18,969 bases of DNA from LB3-1 sp036401895 (GCA_036401895.1 DASWTW010000374.1:1-18969); one strand, 5' to 3'. Shown: positions 7,242 through 15,339, counted from the stretch's first letter. A program made the numbers and translations. The notes: generated from the sequence alone by a model not told the origin.

Positions 7242-7260
7242 TATAATGATTATCACTGTC
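7242..7260. promoter_or_regulatory. Fur-box-like operator 2 overlapping a TATAAT box
   Basis: TATAATGATTATCACTGTC also matches 15 of 19 positions of the Fur consensus and begins 40 bases after operator 1. Its first six bases are a perfect -10 hexamer (TATAAT, 7242-7247) with a weak TCGAAC 17 bases upstream, so bound Fur would cover the promoter. A second candidate, TTGACA (7268-7273) with TACCGT 17 bases later, lies immediately downstream. Confidence 0.7.
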
Positions 7261-7332
7261 ATAAAGGTTGACAGTTGTGCGTAAATCGTGTACCGTAATC
7301 AGCAAGCATTCGGCCATTTTGCCAGGACAGCT

Positions 7333-8181
7333 ATGAGCACACTCCAGACAGAACATCTCACACTGGCCTACGACAAGGCCGTGATTATCGATGAGATGAC
7401 TATCACGATCCCGAGCGGGCAGATCACGGCGCTCGTCGGGCCGAACGGCTGCGGCAAAAGTACGCTGCTGCGTGGCCTGGCGCGGCTGCTCAATCCGCGC
7501 GGCGGCGCGGCGCTGCTTGATGGCCGGGATATTCACAAGCTGCCTACGCGCGTGCTGGCAACTCAGCTCGGGATCTTGCCGCAATCGCCGGTTGCTCCCG
7601 AGGGGCTGACCGTGCGCGAGCTGGTGGCGCAGGGTCGTTATCCCCACCAGTCCTGGTTCCAGCAGTGGTCGGCCACCGATGAGAGCGCCGTCGAGAAGGC
7701 GCTGGCGCTGACCGGTATGACCGAGTTGGCCGAGCGTCCGGTAGATGCGCTTTCCGGCGGGCAGCGCCAGCGCGCCTGGATCGCGATGACGCTGGCTCAG
7801 GAGACGAGCTGCATCCTGCTGGACGAGCCGACGACGTTTCTTGACCTGGCGCACCAGATCGAGGTCTTGCACCTGCTAGAGCGGCTGCATCAAACCGAAG
7901 GCCGCACGATCGTGATGGTCGTGCATGATCTCAACCACGCCACCCGCCATGCTCAGCACATTGTCGCGATGAAACGCGGCGCCGTGATGGCCTCCGGCGC
8001 GCCTGCCGAAGTCGTGACGCCGGAGCTGCTGCGCACGGTGTTTGGCGTGGAAGGCGCCGTAATCCCCGATCCGCTCACGGGCGTGCCGCTGTGTATTGCC
8101 TACGGCCTCACCCAGAACACAGCGACTATGCCAAACGCCGGCAACGGATCGGGGGAGAAGGCAGCGCTGCCAATAGTTTGA
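7333..8181 (+). CDS. Ferric-siderophore ABC transporter, ATP-binding protein (FecE/FepC/FhuC-like)
   Basis: Cytosolic ATPase of an iron-siderophore importer, first gene of the operon; 282 residues. All nucleotide-binding motifs are intact: Walker A GPNGCGKST (36-44), Q-loop in ILPQSP (81-86), signature LSGGQRQRAWIAM (140-152), Walker B ILLDEPTTFLD (161-171) and the switch His in VMVVHD (H198). The wording is typical of the FecE subgroup, such as the signature followed by RAWIAMTLAQ and the TTFLDLAHQIEVL segment after Walker B. The ATG at 7333 follows AGGA at five bases; an in-frame GTG at 7288 is less likely because the homologous part begins at MSTLQTEHLTLAYD. The two Fur-like boxes lie 73-131 bases upstream. 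Confidence 0.95.
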   Translation: MSTLQTEHLTLAYDKAVIIDEMTITIPSGQITALVGPNGCGKSTLLRGLARLLNPRGGAALLDGRDIHKLPTRVLATQLGILPQSPVAPEGLTVRELVAQGRYPHQSWFQQWSATDESAVEKALALTGMTELAERPVDALSGGQRQRAWIAMTLAQETSCILLDEPTTFLDLAHQIEVLHLLERLHQTEGRTIVMVVHDLNHATRHAQHIVAMKRGAVMASGAPAEVVTPELLRTVFGVEGAVIPDPLTGVPLCIAYGLTQNTATMPNAGNGSGEKAALPIV

Positions 8182-8221
8182 CATAATAATTTACCCCATG
8201 CATCTATGCCAAGGAGTTTCT

Positions 8222-9334
8222 ATGATCTTTCGTTTGTCGATCCTGCTCGCCGTGATCGCGCTGCTGGCTGCCTGTGGCGGCACACCTGCTGGACAGGAAG
8301 CGACCGCCCCGCTCGCCAGTGAACAAGCCAGCCCATCCGCCGCCGCTGAGCAAGCCACCACAGCGGCTGCGGCTCCATCCGCCGCCGAGCAGGTGTTTCC
8401 GGTCAGCATCGAGCATAAGTACGGAACGACAACGATTCCTGCCGCTCCACAGCGTGTGGTTGCGCTGGGCTATAGCGATCAGGACCCGATCCTGGCTTTT
8501 GGCGTCAAGCCGGTCGCGGTGCGTTACTGGTTCGGCGATACGGCGCAGGGGGTCTGGCCATGGGCGCAGGATGAGCTGGGAGACGCCAAGCCCGAGATTC
8601 TGAACATGCCCTTTGGCGAGCTGAACGTCGAGACGATCGCAGCTCTACGGCCGGATCTGATTATTGGTGTTTCGTCGGGCATCACGCAGGAAGAGTACAC
8701 AACCCTGTCGGCAATCGCGCCGACCGTCACGCAGTCGAAGGACTATGTTGACTTTGGCGTGCCCTGGCAGCAGCAGACGCTGATCATCGGCCAGGCGCTG
8801 GGCCAGGAGACGAAGGCCCGGGATCTGGTTGCCAACATGGAGGAGCGCTTCACCCAGATCCGCGCGGAGCATCCCGAGTTCGAAGGCGCAACTGCCGCGA
8901 TCGCAGCGCCGGCGCCGGATGGGCAATTTTATTTCTCCGGCCCGCAGCACGAGCGCCAGCGCTACCTGTCCTCGCTCGGCTTTAAGCTACCCGACGAGCT
9001 GATGACGATCGCCGGTGATGCGTTCTACGGCACGATCAGCGGTGAGAAGCTGAATCTGCTGGATACTGATGTGTTGATCTGGACGGTGAGTCCTGAAGAG
9101 CGCGCGACGATCGAAAGCAATCCGATCTATCAGCAGCTCGACGCCGTGAAAGCCGGGCGCGTGATCTTTCTGGATACCTCCGGCAACGGCGAGCTTGTCG
9201 GCCCGGCGCTGGTGTACAGCAGCGTGCTCAGCTTGCCGCTGGTCCACGATGAGCTGGTGCCGCAGCTGGCCACAGCGCTCAAGGGCGGCGCGACCAACGC
9301 GACGGCAACCACCACGGCGATGCTGACGCGCTAA
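8222..9334 (+). CDS. Iron-siderophore ABC transporter substrate-binding lipoprotein (FecB/FhuD-like)
   Basis: Surface-anchored receptor that captures the ferric siderophore and passes it to the permease pair. The 370-residue product has a lipoprotein signal ending in LLAAC (Cys18), then an Ala/Ser/Glu-rich, low-complexity tether to about residue 57. The binding-protein fold follows, with TIPAAPQRVVALGYSDQDPILAFGV and IAALRPDLIIG, typical of the FecB/FhuD cluster. The ATG at 8222 has AAGGAG five bases upstream; an in-frame ATG at 8198 would only add residues before the signal peptide. It begins 40 bases after the ATPase stop. TTGACA overlaps that stop codon, but no good -10 follows, so a separate promoter is not claimed. 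Confidence 0.93.
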   Translation: MIFRLSILLAVIALLAACGGTPAGQEATAPLASEQASPSAAAEQATTAAAAPSAAEQVFPVSIEHKYGTTTIPAAPQRVVALGYSDQDPILAFGVKPVAVRYWFGDTAQGVWPWAQDELGDAKPEILNMPFGELNVETIAALRPDLIIGVSSGITQEEYTTLSAIAPTVTQSKDYVDFGVPWQQQTLIIGQALGQETKARDLVANMEERFTQIRAEHPEFEGATAAIAAPAPDGQFYFSGPQHERQRYLSSLGFKLPDELMTIAGDAFYGTISGEKLNLLDTDVLIWTVSPEERATIESNPIYQQLDAVKAGRVIFLDTSGNGELVGPALVYSSVLSLPLVHDELVPQLATALKGGATNATATTTAMLTR

Positions 9335-9359
9335 CGCATATAGTTAAGAAGAATAGATA

Positions 9360-9430
9360 AACAAAGAACAGTCCGCTCTATATTCTTTGTTCCTTTGTTC
9401 TTTGTTCTTTGTTCTTTTGTTCTTTGTTCT
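9360..9430 (+). repeat. TTCTTTG short tandem repeats with a complementary upstream arm
   Basis: Six units of TTCTTTG (two expanded to 8 bases) plus a partial unit fill 9383-9430, in the gap between the binding-protein and Fe-S protein genes. Just upstream, AACAAAGAACA (9360-9370) is an exact 11-base reverse complement of segments at 9396-9406, 9403-9413 and 9418-9428, and pairs over 9 bases with 9383-9391. The RNA could therefore fold in several registers. The array ends 7 bases before the GGAG of the next gene. Confidence 0.75.
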
Positions 9431-9445
9431 CTATATGGAGATCAT

Positions 9446-10537
9446 ATGATGACAGGTGTAGCCGACTCGCGTTTCTGCTCGGTCTGCGCGCGGCAGGCCG
9501 GCCTTGATCCCGGCGGCTCAGGCGGCGGAATATTCGATACCGTTCTCGCCGTCGAGATGCCGCTGCCCTGGCCGGCAACACTTTATGGCGATACGCAGCG
9601 CATGCCGCCGGAGATTCTGGCGCTGATGGAGCATATTCGCAGCGAGTACCAGCGCACCAGGGAGCTGCGCATTCTGACACAGATGATCGCCCCCGACGCC
9701 GACTACTCCGTGCCGGGCTATCGTCGTGTGATCGGATGGCAGCGGCCCGACGGCCCGTTTGCGCGCTTCCAGCAGAGCGAATACCTGGTGCCTGACGATC
9801 AGATCGGGTCGCTGGCGTATGCGCTGGCGCTGGCACCCGAGCGGCTCGGTGATTTTGCAGCCTTCCGGCAGCCGGCCGACGATGTGCGCGATCTGCTGGT
9901 TTGTACGCATGGCACCGTGGATGCGGCCTGCTCGAAGTTCGGCTATCCAGCCTACCGGCAGCTCCGCCGCATCGCGGCCGAGTCCGGCGAAACGCTGCGC
10001 GTGTGGCGGACGACACATTTTGGCGGCCATGTTTTCGCGCCGACGCTGATGGACATGCCGCACGGCAGCTACTGGGCCTATATCGGAGTGGAGGAGGCAC
10101 AGCTGCTCGCGCACGAGAGCGGCGATCCGGCGCGACTCTACGCGCACTATCGCGGCTGGGCCGGGCTGCCGGCGCCGTTTCTTCAGGTGCTTGAGCGCGA
10201 GCTATTTGTGCGGCACGGCTGGTCCTGGCGCGACTATGCCAAAACGGGACAGATCCTGAGCCAGGATCAGCGCTCACCCAGCCCTGCGGACGAGCCAGGC
10301 GAGCCGGCGTGGGTCGAGGTGCGCATCGACTACGCATCGCCTGATGGGAGAGACTCGGGCGCGTATCGGGCGCGGGTTGAGCTGAGCCAGCGTATCGAGA
10401 TCATTCACACCAGCGGCCAGGACGCGCTGTACGCCTACCCACAGTATAGTGTCGCCGGCCTGGAACACATCGCCGACGATCCACAGGATCAGCTGCATGT
10501 CGGGCGGTCGATCTGCGCTACAGGAAACATGTTATGA
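9446..10537 (+). CDS. Sucrase/ferredoxin-like protein with Apd1-type [2Fe-2S] motif, candidate ferric-siderophore reductase
   Basis: A 363-residue thioredoxin-like-ferredoxin-fold protein of the sucrase/ferredoxin-like family. It carries CTHGTVDAAC (C153-x8-C162), then FGYPAYRQLR, and THFGGHVFAPT (H191-x3-H195). This CX8C plus HX3H spacing matches the bis-histidinyl [2Fe-2S] site described for yeast Apd1. A further N-terminal CSVC (11-14) is present. Because the gene lies inside the uptake operon and overlaps the first permease gene by ATGA, a role in reducing or handling the imported ferric siderophore is inferred; this has not been shown for this protein. The start reads ATGATG with GGAG upstream at 9437-9440; an in-frame upstream ATG would translate the repeat array and is rejected. 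Confidence 0.85.
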   Translation: MMTGVADSRFCSVCARQAGLDPGGSGGGIFDTVLAVEMPLPWPATLYGDTQRMPPEILALMEHIRSEYQRTRELRILTQMIAPDADYSVPGYRRVIGWQRPDGPFARFQQSEYLVPDDQIGSLAYALALAPERLGDFAAFRQPADDVRDLLVCTHGTVDAACSKFGYPAYRQLRRIAAESGETLRVWRTTHFGGHVFAPTLMDMPHGSYWAYIGVEEAQLLAHESGDPARLYAHYRGWAGLPAPFLQVLERELFVRHGWSWRDYAKTGQILSQDQRSPSPADEPGEPAWVEVRIDYASPDGRDSGAYRARVELSQRIEIIHTSGQDALYAYPQYSVAGLEHIADDPQDQLHVGRSICATGNML

Positions 10538-11571
10538 CCTCCTCGGTCCAAACCGCCCGGCCTTTGCGCGTGGTTCGCCCGCGTCCAATCCTGATGCTGG
10601 GCCTGCCCGGCTGTGTGGCGCTGCTGGCGGTTGCGATGATGACAAGCATTGCTTTTGGGACGGCGGAGATTGCGGCAAAAGATGTCTGGGCGGCGCTGGT
10701 TGCCTATGATCCGTCGTCGATGGAGCATCTGATCATTCGCACGCTGCGTGTGCCGCGCGCCGTGATCGCGGCACTTGTCGGCGCAGCGCTGGCGGTCGCC
10801 GGGGCGCTGATGCAGGGGCTGACGCGCAATCCGCTAGCCGATCCGGGTATTCTGGGGATCGAAACCGGCGCGTCTCTCGGCGTGGTGAGCGCGGTCTTTT
10901 TCCTCAATATCAGCTCACTCAGGCTGTACGCGATCTTTGCGTTTATCGGCGCGGCGGTGACCGCAGTAGCTGTGTATGGGCTTGGCTCGCTGGGACGCGG
11001 CGGCCCGACGCCACTCAAGATCACGGTGGCCGGAGCGATCTTCACGGCGCTGCTCACATCGTTGACGACGGGCATCTTGATTTTGAACCAGCGCACGCTT
11101 GAAGAAGTGCGCTTCTGGCTGGCTGGCTCGGTGGCGGGACGTGATCTAAATCTTCTGCTTCAGGTAGCGCCCTATCTCCTGGTCGGATTAGTCTTTGCGC
11201 TAGCGCTTGGCCGCCAGATCACAACGATCTCGCTTGGCGACGATGTAGCCCGTGGCCTAGGCCAGCGCACCGGATGGGTCAAGGGTCTCACGGCGATCGC
11301 GACCGTGCTGCTGGCCGGCGGTGCGGTATCGATCGCCGGGCCGATCGGCTTTGTCGGCCTGGTAATCCCACATATTACGCGCTTTCTGGTTGGCCAGGAT
11401 TATCGCTGGATTCTGCCTTATGCCGCACTGGTGGGCGCGATCTTCCTGGTGCTGTGTGACGTCCTGGCGCGGCTGGTGCTGTCCGGGTATGAGCTGCCGG
11501 TCGGGATTAAGACCGCGCTGGTGGGAGGGCCGGTCTTTGTATATCTGGTACGCTGGAGGGTCAAACGATGA
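10534..11571 (+). CDS. Iron-siderophore ABC transporter permease 1 (FecCD family)
   Basis: One half of the membrane channel of the siderophore importer; 345 residues with about nine to ten hydrophobic segments. Family motifs are clear: QGLTRNPLADPGILG (94-108), DDVARGLG (236-243, part of the ATPase-coupling region), AGPIGFVGLVIPHITR (268-283) and ELPVGIKTALVGGPVF near the C-terminus. The start codon overlaps the stop of the Fe-S protein gene as ATGA, and its own stop overlaps the next permease start in the same way, pointing to coupled translation and equal amounts of the two permeases. Confidence 0.95.
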   Translation: MTSSVQTARPLRVVRPRPILMLGLPGCVALLAVAMMTSIAFGTAEIAAKDVWAALVAYDPSSMEHLIIRTLRVPRAVIAALVGAALAVAGALMQGLTRNPLADPGILGIETGASLGVVSAVFFLNISSLRLYAIFAFIGAAVTAVAVYGLGSLGRGGPTPLKITVAGAIFTALLTSLTTGILILNQRTLEEVRFWLAGSVAGRDLNLLLQVAPYLLVGLVFALALGRQITTISLGDDVARGLGQRTGWVKGLTAIATVLLAGGAVSIAGPIGFVGLVIPHITRFLVGQDYRWILPYAALVGAIFLVLCDVLARLVLSGYELPVGIKTALVGGPVFVYLVRWRVKR

Positions 11572-12617
11572 TCACACGTCCCTGGCTCGTGGTGCGCCCG
11601 CGCCGCCTGCCGATCTCGTTTCGCGTCGATCGACGTGTGCCGATCGTGCTGCTCGGCGCGCTGCTGGTGACGCTGGCGGCTATGGTGATCAATATCGGCG
11701 TCGGCGAGTATCCGGTCGCGCCGCTCGACGTGATGCGCACGGTGCTCGGGCTGCCGACAAGCAACACGACCGATGCGTTTATCGTGAATACGCTGCGCCT
11801 GCCGCGGATGCTGGTTGCCGCGCTGGTGGGGCTGGGCCTGGGTGTTGCCGGCGCGATTCTGCAAGGGCTGACGCGCAATCCGCTGGCCGAGCCCGCTATT
11901 CTCGGCATCAGCTCGGGAGCTGGGCTTATCGCGGTGACGTTGATCGTCGTGGTCCGCAACGTTCCTGGTGCCCTGATCTCAGCTGCAACATTCGCCGGCG
12001 CGCTGCTGATCACCGGCCTGATCTATCTGCTGGCCTGGCGCGGTGGTGACTCGCCGATTCGGCTTGTGCTTGTGGGCGTCGGGTTTAGCTCGGTGGCCGG
12101 CGCGCTCATATCCGTGATGATCACCTTCGGAAACATCAACGATGTCCAGCGGGCGCTAGTATGGCTGACCGGCAGCGTTTATGGCAGCACGTGGAGCGAG
12201 GTCTGGTCACTGCTGCCGTGGGTTGTCGTGTTTGTGCCGCTGGCGGTGTTGCTCGCGCGAGACTTGAATGCGCTCAGCCTGGGCGAAGAGGTGGCGCGTG
12301 GATTAGGCAGCACGGTGGGGCTACGCCGTGGCCTGCTGCTGGTGACATCGGTAGCGCTTGTGGCGGCAACTGTTGCCGCTGCCGGCACGATCAGCTTTGT
12401 CGGCTTGATGGCACCACATCTCGCCCGGCGGTTGGTGGGCTCGGATCAGAGCGGCTTGCTGCCAACCGCCGGCATTCTGGGAACGTTGATCGTTGTGCTT
12501 GCAGATTTAGTGGGGCGGACGATCTTTGCGCCGATCGAGCTGCCGTGTGGATTGGTGACCGCCGCGATCGGCGCGCCCTGCTTTTTCTTGCTTCTGTACC
12601 AGCAGCGGCATAAATAA
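11568..12617 (+). CDS. Iron-siderophore ABC transporter permease 2 (FecCD family)
   Basis: Second permease of the heterodimeric channel, 349 residues. It carries the same landmarks as its neighbour: QGLTRNPLAEPAILG (99-113), EEVARGLG (240-247), AGTISFVGLMAPHLAR (272-287) and ELPCGLVTAAIGAPCFF (324-340). The rest of the sequence differs clearly from permease 1, so this is the usual ancient pair rather than a recent duplication. It is the last gene of the operon. The 97 bases to the convergent STAND gene hold only weak hairpins (for example GATAA/TTATC at 12646-12661), so the operon terminator is not certain. Confidence 0.95.
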   Translation: MITRPWLVVRPRRLPISFRVDRRVPIVLLGALLVTLAAMVINIGVGEYPVAPLDVMRTVLGLPTSNTTDAFIVNTLRLPRMLVAALVGLGLGVAGAILQGLTRNPLAEPAILGISSGAGLIAVTLIVVVRNVPGALISAATFAGALLITGLIYLLAWRGGDSPIRLVLVGVGFSSVAGALISVMITFGNINDVQRALVWLTGSVYGSTWSEVWSLLPWVVVFVPLAVLLARDLNALSLGEEVARGLGSTVGLRRGLLLVTSVALVAATVAAAGTISFVGLMAPHLARRLVGSDQSGLLPTAGILGTLIVVLADLVGRTIFAPIELPCGLVTAAIGAPCFFLLLYQQRHK

Positions 12618-12714
12618 CAGGTAATTGTCGTTGGTTTATATTACCGATAATCTTTGTTATCTACAAAATTTGTACATACACTTCGCCCACCAGGGCCAAT
12701 TGGTCGGATGCGGT

Positions 12715-15339
12715 TTACCCTCCCCGCTCGACAGAGGTCGGATTGGCAGCAAGGTCGGCAAGCAACTGACGCGTCTGCTTCGTGTCGGGATGCTGGGAAC
12801 CAAGCCGCTGGGTAAAGATCGCCAACGCCTGCTCAACGTAGCGCCGGGCTCGAGTCCTCTCCCCGTGTACGTGCAGCACCTCACCCACGCTGCGCAGGCT
12901 CCGGGCCGTGTCAGGATGGTCGTCCCCTAATACACGCTGCCGGATGGCTAACGCCTGCTCCAGGGAGCGCTGGGCCTCCGCGTACTGTCCCTGGGCCGTG
13001 AACACTACGCCGAGCGTATGGAAGCTTTCGGCGGTGTGGGGATGGTCTTCCCCCAATACACGCTGCCGGATGGCTAACGCCTGCTCCAGGGAGCGCTGCG
13101 CCTCCGCATACTGCCCTTGGGCCTGGAGGATCTCGCCCAAGGCACGCAGACCCCGGACGGTGTGGGGATGGTCATCCCCCAGCGCCCGCCGATAGATCGT
13201 CAACGCCTGCTCCAGGGAGCGCTGGGCCTCTACATACTGCCCTTGGGCTGTGAACACTTCACCCAGGCTGAAGTGGCTGAGGGCGGTATCGGGATGGTCG
13301 TTGCCCAGCACGCGTTCCTGGATCGCCAAGGCCTGTTCATAGGTGTGCTGGGCCTCCGCGTACTGCCCTTGGGCCTCGATCACCCCGCCCAGGTTGATGA
13401 GGCTGAGGGCCGTGATGGGATGGTCATTCCCCAACAAGCGCTGCCAGATCGCCAACGCCTGCTCTAAGGCGCGTTCCGCCGCAACGTACTGCCCTTGAGC
13501 CTCCAGTATCACACCCAGGTTCGCGAGGCTCTTCGCAGTATCGGGATGCTCTGCTCCCAGCACGCGCCGCCGAATGGACAATGCCTGCGCATGATAGCGC
13601 TCGGCCCGATCGTACTGTCCTTGCTTCCAGAGGACGTTGCCCATGTTGTTGAGGCTGAGGGCGGTATCGGGATGCTCTGCTCCCAGCACGCGCCGCCGAA
13701 TGGACAATGCCTGCGCATGATAGCGCTCGGCTTCCACATACACCCCGAGTTGAAAGAGATGTACGCCCAGGGCAGTGCATAAGCTGGCGGCGCGTGCATC
13801 TGCCTGCGACAGTGCCGCCTCGGTCAGGAAACGGAGATGGGGCTGGACCGCCAGTAACGGGTGCGGATTGCGCTGTTCGTTCAGCGCCTCGGTCACACGC
13901 AGGATCGCTGATTCCACCGTAGTCTGGGCCGCTGCATCGACCAGCACCGTCCGCACAAAGGCAAGCACCAGCCGGTGCAGGCGAAGACTTCCCGCCGCGT
14001 CCGGTTCCAGCAGCCCCAAATCAATCAGGCGCGTGAAGGCATCCTCGCTCTGGAACGGAGACTCTGTGTCATTGGGTCGCTCCAGGGTATCCATCAGTAA
14101 GGAGCGCGGCACCGGCTCGCCAGGCGCGCAGCAGGCGGCATGGGCCAGCAGCGTGCGGGCCAGCGCATCGGTGGGATCGGCCGGATCGAGCTGCGCATAG
14201 CTTTGCTCAAAGGTGCGCGCCACATGCTGCACATGCTTCGTCGGCGATAGTCCTGCTGCCTGTAGCGAGCGATCGTCGAGGATCGTCGGGACGTGCAACC
14301 GCGCACGATACTGCTTGGGCGTGAGCGCATGGCGATATTTTGCCAGGAAGCTCCCGGCCAGATGCAGCGCCAGCGGCAGATCGCCGAGCATGGCGGCAAT
14401 CGCCGCGAGGTCAGGATCGTCACTGGGCAGATCCGGGCGAAACGTGCGCAGCAGCGCAACACTGTCCGCGCGGGGAAGTACGTCGAGCGGGATGGGCTGC
14501 ACACCGAGCGCGGGGTCCCAGTGATGGCGGCGGCTGGTTAACAGCACGCGGCAGCCCCCGTGCGTCGGTCGCCACTGATGGAGCAGCGCCTCATCCTCGC
14601 AGGTATCGAAGACCAGCAGGCGCGGCGTTGCGCTCGCCCAGGCTGCCAGGACGAATTTGACCTGCTCGTCAAGAGGCAGCATGTCAAACTCGGGACGGAG
14701 GTGCATCGCGTCTGTGCCGCCACACGCGGCGACTTCCGCTGGAATCGCCGCCGGATCGGCGAAGCTGAGCCAGAACACGCCACCAGGGAAGAACTGGCCA
14801 TAGCGGTGGACGAACTCGCAGGCCAACTGCGTCTTGCCGATCCCGCCTAAACCGGTGGCTACTGCGATCTCCAGCTGACCAATCGCGGCGGCTCCGTCTG
14901 CGGTGAGCGCCTCAACCACCTGGCGGAGATCCTCGTCCCGCCCGACGAAGAGCGGGTTGCGGCGCAGTGGCATCCGCGAGCCTGTTGGCAACGGTGCCGG
15001 GTGCGGCACCCTATCGAGCGGCAGGCGTTCGACCGACACCTGGGCGCTGGGGTACGGAACGGGATCGCTGGGGAGCAGCGCACTGGCTAACCGCTCGGCG
15101 CGGTGCTCCCCACGTACCAACCGAACAAATACGGCATGCTCGTCTGCGGGAATCTCCAGACAGGTTGCCAGCCGCTCCGTGAGCTGGCGCGAGGGCCGGT
15201 GCACCTCCGCTTCCAGTCTCCGGATCGTGACTTCGGCGCAGCCCACGCAGTGCGCTACCGCAGCCTGGGTCAGATCGAGCGCTTTGCGCCGCCGCCGAAT
15301 CCATGATCCCAGGGTCTCATGCTCTCGCTTGTCTCGCAT
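12715..15339 (-). CDS. XRE-type HTH, NB-ARC ATPase and TPR repeat protein (STAND family)
   Basis: An 874-residue STAND protein, a class of ligand-gated molecular switches used in regulation and, in some cases, defence. In order: an XRE-like helix-turn-helix (residues 11-75, LGSWIRRRRKALDLTQAAVA with RPSRQ), a linker, then an NB-ARC ATPase from about 128 with NPLFVGRDEDL, P-loop TGLGGIGKT (162-170), a Walker-B-like RLLVFDTCED, CRVLLTSRR (sensor-1-like) and GDLPLALHLAGSF. From about 525 a TPR array follows, with eight HPxT marks spaced exactly 42 residues apart, as in kinesin-light-chain-type TPRs. The start reads GTG-ATG; the ATG at 15339 has GGAG eight bases upstream. Ligand and target are unknown. 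No partner effector gene is adjacent, so a regulator is as likely as a defence protein. Confidence 0.9.
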   Translation of the reverse strand: MRDKREHETLGSWIRRRRKALDLTQAAVAHCVGCAEVTIRRLEAEVHRPSRQLTERLATCLEIPADEHAVFVRLVRGEHRAERLASALLPSDPVPYPSAQVSVERLPLDRVPHPAPLPTGSRMPLRRNPLFVGRDEDLRQVVEALTADGAAAIGQLEIAVATGLGGIGKTQLACEFVHRYGQFFPGGVFWLSFADPAAIPAEVAACGGTDAMHLRPEFDMLPLDEQVKFVLAAWASATPRLLVFDTCEDEALLHQWRPTHGGCRVLLTSRRHHWDPALGVQPIPLDVLPRADSVALLRTFRPDLPSDDPDLAAIAAMLGDLPLALHLAGSFLAKYRHALTPKQYRARLHVPTILDDRSLQAAGLSPTKHVQHVARTFEQSYAQLDPADPTDALARTLLAHAACCAPGEPVPRSLLMDTLERPNDTESPFQSEDAFTRLIDLGLLEPDAAGSLRLHRLVLAFVRTVLVDAAAQTTVESAILRVTEALNEQRNPHPLLAVQPHLRFLTEAALSQADARAASLCTALGVHLFQLGVYVEAERYHAQALSIRRRVLGAEHPDTALSLNNMGNVLWKQGQYDRAERYHAQALSIRRRVLGAEHPDTAKSLANLGVILEAQGQYVAAERALEQALAIWQRLLGNDHPITALSLINLGGVIEAQGQYAEAQHTYEQALAIQERVLGNDHPDTALSHFSLGEVFTAQGQYVEAQRSLEQALTIYRRALGDDHPHTVRGLRALGEILQAQGQYAEAQRSLEQALAIRQRVLGEDHPHTAESFHTLGVVFTAQGQYAEAQRSLEQALAIRQRVLGDDHPDTARSLRSVGEVLHVHGERTRARRYVEQALAIFTQRLGSQHPDTKQTRQLLADLAANPTSVERGG
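12750..13776 (-). repeat. 126-bp tandem coding repeats of the TPR array
   Basis: The TPR part repeats with a 126-bp (42-codon) period. Some units are identical in DNA: a 68-base block at 13538-13605 recurs exactly at 13664-13731, and a 44-base block at 12929-12972 recurs at 13055-13098, both offset by exactly 126 bases. Such exact in-frame repeats could gain or lose units by recombination without a frameshift. Confidence 0.85.

Larger units (their letters stand above)
6888..7332. other. Divergent regulatory region between manganese catalase and siderophore operon
   Basis: About 445 bases with no gene supported. It holds two Fur-box-like sequences (7202-7220, 7242-7260), a perfect 12-bp palindrome TCCTGATCAGGA between them (7228-7239), candidate promoters in both directions, and, in the presumed catalase leader, a 10-bp inverted repeat GTCTTGCTCC/GGAGCAAGAC (6942-6951 and 7031-7040). 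A small hairpin CGCAGC/GCTGCG near 7081-7097 and a dyad GTTCA/TGAAC at 6963-6976 are also present. Confidence 0.7.

Noticed and set aside
8178..8206. TTGACA overlapping the ATPase stop as an internal promoter for the binding-protein gene
   Set aside because: The -35 is perfect, but no hexamer at 16-18 bases resembles a -10 box.
9395..9445. Start of the Fe-S protein inside the TTCTTTG array
   Set aside because: Translation there (MFFVLCSFVLCSLYGDH) is only the repeat read as codons, and the GGAG at 9437-9440 supports the ATGATG at 9446.
9378..10337. 319-codon frame on the minus strand opposite the Fe-S protein gene
   Set aside because: Arg/Ala/Ser-rich translation without any motif, antisense to a gene with strong family motifs and operon overlaps.
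12618..12714. Weak hairpins GGTAAT/ATTACC (12620-12645) and GATAA/TTATC (12646-12661) after the permease genes
   Set aside because: Stems of 5-6 AT-rich base pairs without a T-run are too weak to call a terminator.
12715..15339. Calling the STAND protein an antiphage Avs-type system
   Set aside because: No N-terminal effector (nuclease, TIR, protease) and no defence neighbours; the N-terminus is an XRE DNA-binding domain, which fits a regulator at least as well.
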